From: Acidobacteria bacterium UBA2161
GTDB taxonomy: Bacteria > Acidobacteriota > Vicinamibacteria > Vicinamibacterales > UBA823
Reading direction: 5' to 3'
DNA length: 64,000 nt
Assembly: GCA_002328835.1 (NCBI GenBank)
Contig: DCWN01000041.1
Coordinates: forward strand, 137,529 to 201,528
The position numbers were made by a program, and so were the translations under genes. Every line of letters begins with the position of its first letter. The stretch's first letter is position 1. The notes below the pieces were generated by a model that did not search any database, was not told the origin of the DNA, and worked only from the letters and a program-made list of their open reading frames with translations. Of this stretch, positions 19,280-27,130 are shown piece by piece.

Positions 19280-19966
19280 ATGGAAGGCGGAGGAATGAAT
19301 CTAATGGAGATGTGGAATCAGATGGGCTACACCGCGAAAGGCATCGCGGTGGTCCTCTTTTTCATGTCTTTCTGGTCGGTCGGCGTTGCGGTCGAGCGGA
19401 TCTTCACGTTCACCCAGGCTCGTAAGCAGTCGAAGCTGTACGCGCCGCAGGTGGCCAAGCACCTCAAGGATGGCCGCCTGAAGGATGCGATCGCGGTTTC
19501 GCAGAAGAAGGACTACAGGTACAGCCATCTGGCCAAGGTCGTGCTTGCCGGCTTGCAGGAATATCAGTTCCAGCAGGAGACGGGCGGCAGCTTGGCGCGT
19601 GAGGACCTTCTGGATACGGTGCGGCGGGCGATTCAGCGTGCGTCGGCCCTGACGGCCAACGATCTGAAGAAGGGCGTGTCGTCGCTGGCGACCATCGGGT
19701 CGACGGCGCCGTTCGTCGGACTGCTCGGCACCGTCGTCGGCATCATCAATGCGTTCGTCGGTATCGCGGCGACCGGGTCGGGCGGCATCGGCGCGGTGTC
19801 CGCGGGTATCGCGGAGGCGCTCGTCGAGACCGCGCTCGGGCTCGTCGTGGCCATCCCGGCGGTGTGGTTCTACAACTACCTGACCGGCGTGATCGAATAC
19901 TTCAATGTCGAGATGGACAACTCGTCGTCTGAGCTCGTCGACTACTTCATCAAGAAGACTGCGTAA
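19280..19966 (+). CDS. exbB: MotA/TolQ/ExbB-family proton channel protein
   Basis: 228 residues, three transmembrane helices. The family core LATIGSTAPFVGLLGTVVGI and the third-helix region EALVETALGLVVAIPAVWFYN are clear. It forms the pentameric channel around ExbD dimers and energises TonB. It lies 102 bp after tonB. The protein begins with a short Gly/Met-rich N-terminus. Whether it serves TonB or Tol/Pal is decided by context, and TonB is adjacent. Confidence 0.93.
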   Translation: MEGGGMNLMEMWNQMGYTAKGIAVVLFFMSFWSVGVAVERIFTFTQARKQSKLYAPQVAKHLKDGRLKDAIAVSQKKDYRYSHLAKVVLAGLQEYQFQQETGGSLAREDLLDTVRRAIQRASALTANDLKKGVSSLATIGSTAPFVGLLGTVVGIINAFVGIAATGSGGIGAVSAGIAEALVETALGLVVAIPAVWFYNYLTGVIEYFNVEMDNSSSELVDYFIKKTA

Positions 19967-20052
19967 GAGTCCCGCACGCGCAGCGGCGCCCAGGCGGTGC
20001 TGCGGCGCGGCCCGGGGGTGTGTGGTTCGCGCAACGGACGAGGAGATCACTC

Positions 20053-20490
20053 ATGGCCATGGACCTGGGCGGCGCCAAAGGCGGCGTCAAGTCCGATATC
20101 AACGTCACGCCGCTCGTCGACGTCATGCTGGTGCTGTTGATCATCATGATGCTCATCGCGCCGATGTTGCAGCAGGGCGTCGATGTCCGGCTGCCGCAGG
20201 CGGCGAACACCGTCGACAAGCCGGAGACGCAGGGGCAGACCGTGTTGTCGATCACCGCCGACCGGCGGTTCTACGTCAATTCGGTGCAGGTGGCGGAGAC
20301 CGAACTGTTGAACCGAATCCAGGGCGCCCTGGAGGAATCGCGCGAGCGGATCGTGCTCATCAAGGGCGATGAGGATGCGCCGTACGGTTCGATCATGCAG
20401 TTGATGGACGAGTTGCGCCGGGTCGGCATCGAGGACGTCGGTCTCATCGTCGATCGGCGACTGCGCGCGGGCATCGGAGGGGGGCAATAA
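20053..20490 (+). CDS. exbD: ExbD/TolR family biopolymer transport protein, copy 1
   Basis: 145 residues. The N-terminal SDINVTPLVDVMLVLLIIMM carries the essential membrane Asp of ExbD. A periplasmic domain follows (VLSITADRRFYVNSVQV, IVLIKGDEDAPYGSIMQLM). ATG 20053 is preceded by GAGGAGATC. The open frame starts earlier (20020) but without a ribosome site. The last base pair overlaps the start of copy 2 (TAATG). Confidence 0.93.
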   Translation: MAMDLGGAKGGVKSDINVTPLVDVMLVLLIIMMLIAPMLQQGVDVRLPQAANTVDKPETQGQTVLSITADRRFYVNSVQVAETELLNRIQGALEESRERIVLIKGDEDAPYGSIMQLMDELRRVGIEDVGLIVDRRLRAGIGGGQ

Positions 20491-20963
20491 TGTCAGCACA
20501 CAAGCATTTCGGCGCGGAGGACGTCTTCAAGGCCGAGGACCTCCATGCCAGTTGCGACATGAACGTCACGCCGATGATCGACGTGCTGCTCGTGCTGTTG
20601 ATCATCTTCATGGCGGCATTGCCGCTGACCCAGAAGGGCGTCGACATCAACCTGCCGGCCGAGACGCGCGCGGCGAACCAGGCGGCGCCCGACACGAGCC
20701 AGATCGTGCTCGAGTACACCGCCGATCGCCGGATCTCGGTGAACAAGCAGGATGTGGAGTTGCGGCAGCTCGCGTCGCGGCTGCGGAACATCTACGAGCA
20801 GCGCAACGACAAGACGATGTTCATCGCCGGCGCGGGCACGCTCCGCTACGGTGAGATCATCGACATCATCGACGCGGCAAAGGGCGCTGGCGTGACCAAG
20901 GTCGGCATCGTCACGGAAGGGATGCGCCAGGCGGCCGGCGTGCAGGCGGGCGGCGGCAACTAG
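20490..20963 (+). CDS. exbD: ExbD/TolR family biopolymer transport protein, copy 2
   Basis: 157 residues. MNVTPMIDVLLVLLIIFMAA is the transmembrane anchor with the conserved Asp, followed by the periplasmic domain VLEYTADRRISVNKQ. It is diverged from copy 1 in the periplasmic part, so the two probably form a heteromeric ExbD pair or serve different transducers. Start ATG 20490 overlaps the copy 1 stop. A perfect hairpin terminator ends the cluster. Confidence 0.93.
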   Translation: MSAHKHFGAEDVFKAEDLHASCDMNVTPMIDVLLVLLIIFMAALPLTQKGVDINLPAETRAANQAAPDTSQIVLEYTADRRISVNKQDVELRQLASRLRNIYEQRNDKTMFIAGAGTLRYGEIIDIIDAAKGAGVTKVGIVTEGMRQAAGVQAGGGN

Positions 20964-20995
20964 CGATTCCTCCACGAGCGAAGCGGAGTTTGAGC

Positions 20996-21030
20996 GGCGC
21001 GTGTGCGGATGCACACGCGCCGTTCTTCTT
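20996..21030 (+). terminator. Intrinsic terminator of the tonB-exb cluster
   Basis: Perfect 11-bp stem GGCGCGTGTGC / GCACACGCGCC with loop GGAT (20996-21021), followed by GTTCTTCTT. The 170 bp between here and the next hairpin hold only GC-rich imperfect palindromes and no gene I can support. Confidence 0.85.
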
Positions 21031-21189
21031 GATCAGATGGAGGCGTTGCCCCCAAACCCCCCGCGCGGGTCTCCGCGGGGACCCCGAGAGCCCCACTCCA
21101 ACCCGCGCGAGGCGCGCTGTGCGCGCCTTGGTCTTCATAGGCCGGCGTGTTCCGTTTCGGCCCGATCTCCCTGAACGCGTCGTTCCGGT

Positions 21190-21229
21190 ACAAAGAAGAC
21201 GGCCGGTCCCCCGAGGGGGAACCGGCCGT
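21190..21229 (-). terminator. Intrinsic terminator of the TPR lipoprotein gene
   Basis: Stem ACGGCCGGT / ACCGGCCGT extended by CCCCC/GGGGG pairs (21199-21229), followed on the minus strand by CTTCTTTGT. It lies 25 bp after the TPR gene stop. Confidence 0.85.
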
Positions 21230-21254
21230 TGGTCCGAAACGTCGGGGTGGTCGA

Positions 21255-22232
21255 CTACCCGCCTGTGGTGGCGGCGGCCTGCTCTTGCTGCTCGAGCCGA
21301 AGCTCCTCGGCTCGGTCGCGCAGCGCGTCCGCCTCGGCAATCAAGGCGTCCTGCTCGGCCTCGTTCGTGGTGGCGTTGGCCTGCATCCTGAGGAGGATGT
21401 TCTTGTAGACCATCGCTTCCATGTAGTCATCCTTCAACTCGAGCGCCTGATCGACGGCCACGATACCGTCCGCGACATGCTGCTCCTTCTCGTCGTCGGT
21501 CAGTCGGAAGTCCCGAAAGGCCTTTTCCCAGTAGTAGGTCGCGATCGTGTAGTACGCCTCCGGATTGTCCGGCTCGATGTCGGCGCGTTCTTCGAGCGCG
21601 GCGATCGTCTGCTCGAAGTCGCCCTGCCGGTTGTAGTAGGCCGCCATCTGGAGATAGATCGCCGGATCATCGGGTCGGACGCTTCGGGCATTGACAAGGA
21701 TGGTCTCGGCCGATTCGTACTGCCCAGAATCCTCGTACAGTCGCGACAGCGCGATGTAGTTGGACACTTCCTCTGGGTTCAATTCGATCATCCGGCGGAC
21801 GATCGGTTCCGCCTGGCCGGGGTCGTTCAGCTTGTCAGGACCGTAGCTGGCCACGAGGTATTCCATCGACAGCCGCTGCATGTCCGGGTTGTCGACGATC
21901 CGTTCGGAGGCCAGCTGATAGTTCTCGACGGCCTTCTCCAGCAGCGCGTCGTTATCGGGCTCGCCCCGCCGGGTCGGGCGGTACATGTTGTCGTAGCTGT
22001 TCGCCAGGTAGAAATAGGCCACCGACAGCTCGGGTGCCGCGTCGAGCGCGGCCGGATCCACCAGCGTCTCTTCGTACGCCGCCGCCGCCCGCTCGTACTC
22101 CTGCGCGGTGTACAAGCCGTTGGCTTCCTTGAAATTCTTTCTGGCCGTCAGCATGGCGTACTGGCCGCAGCCTGCCGCCGACATGCCCAGCCCGGCCAAG
22201 ACGGCCAGCGCCGCGATACGTCGAGTCTTCAT
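21255..22232 (-). CDS. TPR-repeat lipoprotein
   Basis: 325 residues. A signal peptide ends in the lipobox SAAGC (Cys22). The mature part is a series of tetratricopeptide helices (YYNRQGDFEQTIAALEERAD, IATYYWEKAFRDFR, VAVDQALELKDDYMEAMVYK). TPR lipoproteins act as envelope scaffolds, and no enzymatic motif is seen. ATG 22232 is preceded by AAGGGGAAACC. The TTG five codons upstream overlaps that ribosome site and is unlikely. It diverges from rel, has its own consensus-like promoter with a 120-nt leader, and ends in a strong terminator. Confidence 0.88.
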   Translation of the reverse strand: MKTRRIAALAVLAGLGMSAAGCGQYAMLTARKNFKEANGLYTAQEYERAAAAYEETLVDPAALDAAPELSVAYFYLANSYDNMYRPTRRGEPDNDALLEKAVENYQLASERIVDNPDMQRLSMEYLVASYGPDKLNDPGQAEPIVRRMIELNPEEVSNYIALSRLYEDSGQYESAETILVNARSVRPDDPAIYLQMAAYYNRQGDFEQTIAALEERADIEPDNPEAYYTIATYYWEKAFRDFRLTDDEKEQHVADGIVAVDQALELKDDYMEAMVYKNILLRMQANATTNEAEQDALIAEADALRDRAEELRLEQQEQAAATTGG

Positions 22233-22357
22233 GGTTTCCCCTTTCAACTACTTCTCGAGTTGGGCCCCACCTGGAGCGCGCTAGACCCGCCGGCCAGGAC
22301 CAGCCAGCGAGGCGCGACGTCCCGGGGGACTCCCACGAGAACGCCCCGAGCCGAGCC

Positions 22358-22386
22358 AGTATATGAACCCGAAAACGGCCAGTCAA
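22358..22386 (-). promoter_or_regulatory. Promoter of the TPR lipoprotein gene
   Basis: Minus-strand TTGACT (22386-22381), a 17-bp spacer and TATACT (22363-22358). The leader to ATG 22232 would be about 120 nt. Confidence 0.65.
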
Positions 22387-22398
22387 GCGCCGCTTGAC
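22382..22398. promoter_or_regulatory. Palindrome joining back-to-back -35 boxes, TPR gene / rel
   Basis: GTCAAGCG-C-CGCTTGAC is a 17-nt palindrome perfect apart from its central base. It contains both divergent -35 elements. A dimeric regulator bound here would affect both promoters, but the symmetry could also simply reflect two facing TTGAC boxes. Confidence 0.45.
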
Positions 22399-22423
22399 CG
22401 CCTCCAGGAGCGGTCCCTATGAT
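22394..22423 (+). promoter_or_regulatory. Promoter of rel
   Basis: TTGACC (22394-22399), an 18-bp spacer and TATGAT (22418-22423), with a predicted leader of about 36 nt to ATG 22466. Confidence 0.6.
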
Positions 22424-22465
22424 GGGACAGAGGGTCCGCATCTCATTGGTTAGACACCGCTTGTC

Positions 22466-24622
22466 ATGATTCGGTTCGAAGACCTCATCGAGAAAGTTCG
22501 GCGAAACAACCCCGACGCCGACGTGGAGTTGCTCCGACGCGCCTGTGTCTTCTCGGCCTACGAGCACAAGGGCCAGGTGCGCCACTCGGGCGAGCCCTAC
22601 CTCGTCCACCCGCTCGAGGTCGCCGATTTTCTGGCCGACATGCACCTCGACTCCGTCGCCATCGCTGCGGGGCTCCTGCACGATGTCGTCGAGGACACGC
22701 TGACCCCGATCGAGCGGATCGAGGAGGTCTTCGGGGCCGACGTCGCGCACGTCGTGGCGGGGGTCACGAAACTGGGGGCCATTCCATTCTCGTCGTCCGA
22801 GGAGCGGCAGGCCGAGAGCTTCCGGAAGATGCTCCTGGCGATGGTCGACGACATTCGCGTCATTCTGGTGAAGCTGGCCGACCGCGTCCACAACATGCGA
22901 ACGCTCGGCCATCTGCCGGAGGATCGCCGGCGCCGCGTCGCCCAGGAAACGAAGGACATCTACGCGCCGATCGCCAACCGGCTCGGGATGAGCAAGGTCA
23001 AGAACGAACTCGAAGAGCTGGCCTTCCGGTATCTGGAACCCGAGGCCTACGAGGCTCTGCGGGCGAAGGTCGAGAACCGGCGGCGGGCCACCGAGGGGCT
23101 CATCGAGGACCTCCGCCAGACGATCGCGACCAAGCTCGCGGACTCCCAGGTGCCCATCGTGCAGCTGGACGGCCGGATCAAGCGCCTGTTCAGCATTCAC
23201 CAGAAGCTCAAGCGCCAGCGGATCAGCGTGGACCAGGTCTACGACCTCGTGGCGCTCCGCCTGATCACCAATTCCGTCAAGGATTGCTACGCCGCCCTGG
23301 GCATCATCCACCACACCTGGTCGCCCGTCCCCGGTCGGATCAAGGACTTCATCGCGATGCCCAGGCCCAACGGGTATCAGTCGCTGCACACCTCCGTCGT
23401 GAGCGAACGTGGCTTCGCGTTCGAGGTGCAGATCCGCACGGCCGAGATGCACCGGGTGGCCGAGGAAGGCATCGCCGCGCACTGGAAATACAAAGAAGGT
23501 CGGATCGGTGCCGATCGCGACGAGCAGTACTTCCTCTGGCTGCGGCAGATGCTCGAGTGGCAACAGGAAGTTCGCGACCCGCAGGAGTTCATGCAGAGCC
23601 TGAAGGTCGACCTCTACCCCGAAGAGGTCTATTCCTTCACCCCGCGAGGCGAGGTCAAGGCGCTGCCACGCGGCGCGACCATCGTGGACTTCGCGTACAC
23701 GATTCACACCGACGTCGGCCACCAGTGCGTCGGCGGCCGGGTCAACGGCAAGATGGTGCCGCTCAGGACGCCGCTGACGAACGGTGACATCGTCGAGATC
23801 GTGACCGGCCAGGGCCGCCGCCCGAGCCGCGACTGGCTCAGTTTCGTCGTGACGTCGCGGGCGCGAAACAAGATCCGGCACTTCATCAATGGCGAAGAAA
23901 AGAAGCGCGCCACCGAGGTCGGGCGCAAGCTGCTGGAGCGCGAAGCGCGGCGTTACGGCATTCGACTGAAGGCCGCCTTGACCGAGGACGCGGTCGGCCG
24001 TCTGGCGGGAGACCTCGGGTCGCAGAAGATCGAAGACGTCTACGCCGCCATCGGCTACGGCAAGGTCGCGGCGCGGCAGTTGCTGGGCAAGCTGGCGCCG
24101 CAGTCGTCTCTGGCCGAGCCGCCGGTCCAGGAGGTGCCGTCGGCGCCGCGCGCGCGGGATGCACGCTCGGGAGAGGACCGGATCACGGTTCGCGGTTTCG
24201 ACGATCTGCTCGTGTTTCGCGCGCGATGCTGCAATCCGATTCGAGGGGAGCGGATCGTCGGTTACATCACCCGGGGCAAGGGCGTCTCCGTGCATTCGGT
24301 GGGCTGCCCGAACGTGGTGAACCTCCTCTACGACCCCGAGCGGCGGATCGACGTGGCGTGGGACAGTCAGGACGATCCGGCGCCCTACGTCGTCCGGCTG
24401 GCGATTCAGGTCGAGGATCGTCGGGGCATGCTGGCCGACATCAGCACGCAGATCGCCGGCATCGACACCAACATCAAGAAGGTGGAGGCGACGACCAGCG
24501 ACGACCAGCGTGGCCGCATCAGCGTGACCGTCGAGATTCGAGACGTCGAGCATCTCGACCAGGTGGTCAAGTCGCTCAAGGGTGTCACTGGCGTGCTGGA
24601 TGTGGAACGGGCGGCGCGCTGA
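22466..24622 (+). CDS. rel: Bifunctional (p)ppGpp synthetase/hydrolase Rel
   Basis: 718 residues in the full RelA/SpoT order. The HD hydrolase domain has HDVVED intact at 72-77. The synthetase domain has GRIKDFIAMPRPNGYQSLHT near 290. The RxKD form marks a bifunctional enzyme rather than a RelA-type monofunctional one (ExDD). A TGS domain starts near 382, then comes a zinc-finger-like region with ARCCNPIRGERIVGY, and an ACT domain lies at about 640-715. It makes and degrades the stringent alarmone. It is the only long RSH gene here and diverges from the TPR lipoprotein. Confidence 0.96.
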   Translation: MIRFEDLIEKVRRNNPDADVELLRRACVFSAYEHKGQVRHSGEPYLVHPLEVADFLADMHLDSVAIAAGLLHDVVEDTLTPIERIEEVFGADVAHVVAGVTKLGAIPFSSSEERQAESFRKMLLAMVDDIRVILVKLADRVHNMRTLGHLPEDRRRRVAQETKDIYAPIANRLGMSKVKNELEELAFRYLEPEAYEALRAKVENRRRATEGLIEDLRQTIATKLADSQVPIVQLDGRIKRLFSIHQKLKRQRISVDQVYDLVALRLITNSVKDCYAALGIIHHTWSPVPGRIKDFIAMPRPNGYQSLHTSVVSERGFAFEVQIRTAEMHRVAEEGIAAHWKYKEGRIGADRDEQYFLWLRQMLEWQQEVRDPQEFMQSLKVDLYPEEVYSFTPRGEVKALPRGATIVDFAYTIHTDVGHQCVGGRVNGKMVPLRTPLTNGDIVEIVTGQGRRPSRDWLSFVVTSRARNKIRHFINGEEKKRATEVGRKLLEREARRYGIRLKAALTEDAVGRLAGDLGSQKIEDVYAAIGYGKVAARQLLGKLAPQSSLAEPPVQEVPSAPRARDARSGEDRITVRGFDDLLVFRARCCNPIRGERIVGYITRGKGVSVHSVGCPNVVNLLYDPERRIDVAWDSQDDPAPYVVRLAIQVEDRRGMLADISTQIAGIDTNIKKVEATTSDDQRGRISVTVEIRDVEHLDQVVKSLKGVTGVLDVERAAR

Positions 24623-24628
24623 GGGTCG

Positions 24629-25006
24629 CTAGAGCTTGGCGATCGCGTCGATTTCGACGCGGGCATCCTTCGGAAGACGGGCGACCTGAAACGTCGCACG
24701 CGCGGGTGCCGGGGCGTCGAAGTAGCGCGCGTAGACGTCGTTGACCGTGGCGAAGTCGCCGAGATCCGCGACGAAGATCGTGGTGCGGACGACGTTCGCG
24801 AACGAGACACCCGCGGCGGCCAGGATCGCGCCGATGTTCTCCATGACCCGTTCGGTCTGGGCCGCGATGTCGCCGTCGACGATCTCCCCGGTTGCCGGGT
24901 CCAGCGGAATCTGCCCCGAGATGAAGAGGAATTCACCCGCCCGGACCGCCTGCGAGTAGGGTCCGATCGCCTGGGGTGCGTCGGATGTCTGAATAGCCTG
25001 TCGCAT
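24629..25006 (-). CDS. ridA: RidA family 2-iminobutanoate/2-iminopropanoate deaminase
   Basis: 125 residues, the normal length for the trimeric RidA enzyme that hydrolyses reactive enamine/imine intermediates from PLP enzymes. GPYSQAVRAGEFLFISGQIP and the catalytic Arg segment PARATFQVARLPKDARVEIDAIA are present. It begins 17 bp after rpmB, probably on the same transcript, and converges on rel with 6 bp between the stops. Confidence 0.93.
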   Translation of the reverse strand: MRQAIQTSDAPQAIGPYSQAVRAGEFLFISGQIPLDPATGEIVDGDIAAQTERVMENIGAILAAAGVSFANVVRTTIFVADLGDFATVNDVYARYFDAPAPARATFQVARLPKDARVEIDAIAKL

Positions 25007-25023
25007 GACGCTCGATCGACGCG

Positions 25024-25215
25024 TCAGGCGGCCTTGGTGACCTTGCCCGAGCGGAGGCAGCGGGTGCAGACGCGAATCCGCTTCACCCCGCCGTTGATCA
25101 TCGCCCGAACCGACTGAATGTTGGCTTCGAACCGCCGTGGAGTCACGTTGTGGGCGTGGCTGACGTTCCGCCCGACCCTCGGTCCCTTGCCGCAGATTTC
25201 ACACCGTCGCGCCAT
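25024..25215 (-). CDS. rpmB: 50S ribosomal protein L28, zinc-binding form
   Basis: 63 residues. MARRCEICGKGPRVGRNVSH is the classic L28 N-terminus. Two CxxC pairs (Cys5/Cys8 and Cys50/Cys53) show the zinc-ribbon (C+) form. ATG 25215 is preceded by CCGAGGGAGAGAG. The paralogous C-minus form that some genomes use under zinc starvation is not in this window. Confidence 0.95.
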   Translation of the reverse strand: MARRCEICGKGPRVGRNVSHAHNVTPRRFEANIQSVRAMINGGVKRIRVCTRCLRSGKVTKAA

Positions 25216-25293
25216 TTCGCTCTCTCCCTCGGTCGCCGTTGGTGGCGGAAGCCACGCGCACGGCGCCATCGTATCGTTCCCGAAGAACCCGTG

Positions 25294-25299
25294 ATTATA
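25294..25299 (-). promoter_or_regulatory. -10 element TATAAT upstream of rpmB
   Basis: A perfect minus-strand TATAAT about 80 nt before the rpmB ATG. No clear -35 box is seen at the right distance. Confidence 0.45.
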
Positions 25300-25342
25300 C
25301 CACGCCGGCTGCGGTCCGAACCGCCAGTCAGGACTCAGGCTC

Positions 25343-26065
25343 TCAGGGAACGATGAGGCTGCCTTGCCTATTTCCAGGCGCGGCCTTCCCCGGCTCGGCT
25401 GATCCATCGGCCTCGGCGGCGGCCTCCTCGGCCGCATCCGGCGGGCTCTCGGCGGCGCCACTCTGCTGGGCGATCTCGCGAAGTGTCTGCTCGACGAAGT
25501 CGAGGTAGGCCTGGTCGCCGCCGGCCAGGTGCTGGGCCGCGGCGCGGGCCGCCTGCTCCGTGCGCCGCAGCACCGTAACGAGGTCGCGGTCCAGGGATGC
25601 CGGCCCGTTCTTGCGGTTAGTCTCGACGGCCGCGGTGAGGTCCTGCTCCAGGCGCTGCGCCGGCAGCGACGCCGCATGGTGCTCGTAGATGATCCCCCGA
25701 CGCTCCGTCTCGATTGTGGCCGCCAGCGCACCAGCCGCATCGGCTACGTCGCGGTCGGTCAGCGGCGGCAGGGCCGACGGCCGGGCCCCGGCGATGACGC
25801 TCTGGAGGAACAGGAACAGCCGGTGCTGCTGCTCGGACAGGTCGTGGATGAGCGGCACCAGAAACCGGGCCTCGCGCTCCTGGCGGCGCTGGACCACGGC
25901 GGGGGGGTGATGTCGAGCCGTGGCCAGGTAGGCGCAGTCGGGCGGGCAGGCGATCTCGCTCAGGCGCTTCGTGCCGCAGCAGGTCGGGCAGATCGCGCCG
26001 GCGAGCGCAGGGCACGCCCGCCGCCCTTTCCGCCGTCCGCACGAGATGCATCGACTGTCCGACAT
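25343..26065 (-). CDS. Uncharacterised zinc-ribbon protein with helical domain
   Basis: 240 residues. The N-terminal 50 residues hold eight cysteines (6, 9, 18, 26, 29, 30, 40, 44) in CxxC and CPTCCG arrangements. This looks like two treble-clef or ribbon knuckles. A mostly helical region of about 130 residues follows, with EREARFLVPLIHDLSEQQHR and QAYLDFVEQTLREIAQQSG. The C-terminal tail is low-complexity Ala/Glu/Pro. I do not recognise a named family. A nucleic-acid or protein adaptor role is possible from the fold type only. ATG 26065 starts it, with a large gene-free spacer upstream. Confidence 0.75.
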   Translation of the reverse strand: MSDSRCISCGRRKGRRACPALAGAICPTCCGTKRLSEIACPPDCAYLATARHHPPAVVQRRQEREARFLVPLIHDLSEQQHRLFLFLQSVIAGARPSALPPLTDRDVADAAGALAATIETERRGIIYEHHAASLPAQRLEQDLTAAVETNRKNGPASLDRDLVTVLRRTEQAARAAAQHLAGGDQAYLDFVEQTLREIAQQSGAAESPPDAAEEAAAEADGSAEPGKAAPGNRQGSLIVP

Positions 26066-26606
26066 GGTGGGCGCCCCAGAACGGCACAGCCTTTCACACT
26101 CGTTGACGACAGGTCAATCTTGGGACAACTCGGGAGCCGCAGGATCGATTCGCGGCGGCCGATAATCCCTTCGGAACCGGGAGCGGCTCGAGGCGTTGGG
26201 TACAGAATCAACTGTATTCGTTGGGCTTCTTGCGAAGTTTGCCCGTCGACGAAAACTCAGAAACCGGATGGGAGGTTGTGTCGTCTATATGGGTAGCACG
26301 GGCACGGAATCGGGTCGCGAGTCGACATCCTGCCGTGTAAGTTGTTTGGAATGAGCGATATAGCTTGCACGACCCGGGATGACCGAGGGTCGTAGGGGCG
26401 GAGACGAGACACCCTCCCTCCATCCCCCCCTTTGACCCTCGGTACTATCCCAGGCGGCACGACTAGAAGGCGCTGGTCGGCGCGAGCGCACCGTAGCACG
26501 CTGCGGCGCGCGGCGATGGCAGGCGGCTTGCAAGCAGCAACTGAGTGAAAGCGCGCAGGAGCCGCGGGTTCCGCGCCTTGCGGCGGGTAGGTGAGGAGAG
26601 AGTACG
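26066..26606. other. 541-bp gene-free spacer with a long inverted repeat
   Basis: No protein frame here has the coding character of its neighbours, and base composition is less GC-rich than the genes. A perfect 10-bp inverted repeat, ACCGAGGGTC (26382-26391) and GACCCTCGGT (26434-26443), flanks a G-rich then C-rich loop. Together these could fold into one extended stem. It may be the dksA leader or a small RNA, and I cannot name it. Confidence 0.4.
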
Positions 26607-27056
26607 ATGGCTACGAAGACGACAACGACGAATCTCGCAGACGAACGCTACGCCGAACTGAAGCTGATCCTCGAGGAGCGGCGGCGCGACATCATGGCCG
26701 AAGTGCACGAGCGGATGCGCGACGTCCGCGTCGAGGGCAGCGGTGCGGCGATGTACGGTGTCCTTGACTCCGTCGAGAGCTCCGAGTCGGACATTCAGGA
26801 CGAGATCGAGTTTGCCCTGATTCAGATGAAGGCCGAGACGCTCAGCAAGATCGACGAGGCGCTGCAGCGGCTCGAAGTCAGCGCCTACGGGAATTGCTTC
26901 GAGTGTGCGAGCGAGATTGCCGAGCAGCGACTGCGCGCCCTGCCGTTCGCGGTGAGGTGCAAGGCCTGCGAAGAAGCCCGCGAGCAGGCGGCCGAGGAGC
27001 AGCCGGGTGACGACCGTCGCGGCGTGGCCGGCCTCTTCGTGGATTCCTCCAACTGA
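26607..27056 (+). CDS. DksA/TraR-family zinc-finger protein
   Basis: 149 residues. A long N-terminal coiled-coil (about 10-90) carries the acidic tip region SESDIQDEIEFALIQM. The four-Cys zinc finger (Cys97, Cys100, Cys118, Cys121) sits within YGNCFECASEIAEQRLRALP. DksA-type proteins enter the secondary channel of RNA polymerase and potentiate ppGpp. The presence of rel a few kb away fits but is not linkage evidence. A Shine-Dalgarno GAGGAGAGAG precedes ATG 26607. Confidence 0.9.
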   Translation: MATKTTTTNLADERYAELKLILEERRRDIMAEVHERMRDVRVEGSGAAMYGVLDSVESSESDIQDEIEFALIQMKAETLSKIDEALQRLEVSAYGNCFECASEIAEQRLRALPFAVRCKACEEAREQAAEEQPGDDRRGVAGLFVDSSN

Positions 27057-27130
27057 GCGCGTCTCGACGTTGGAGGAGGCGACAACTCGAGCCATGACCC
27101 GCGTGCACACAAGCGCAACGCGGATCGCAT

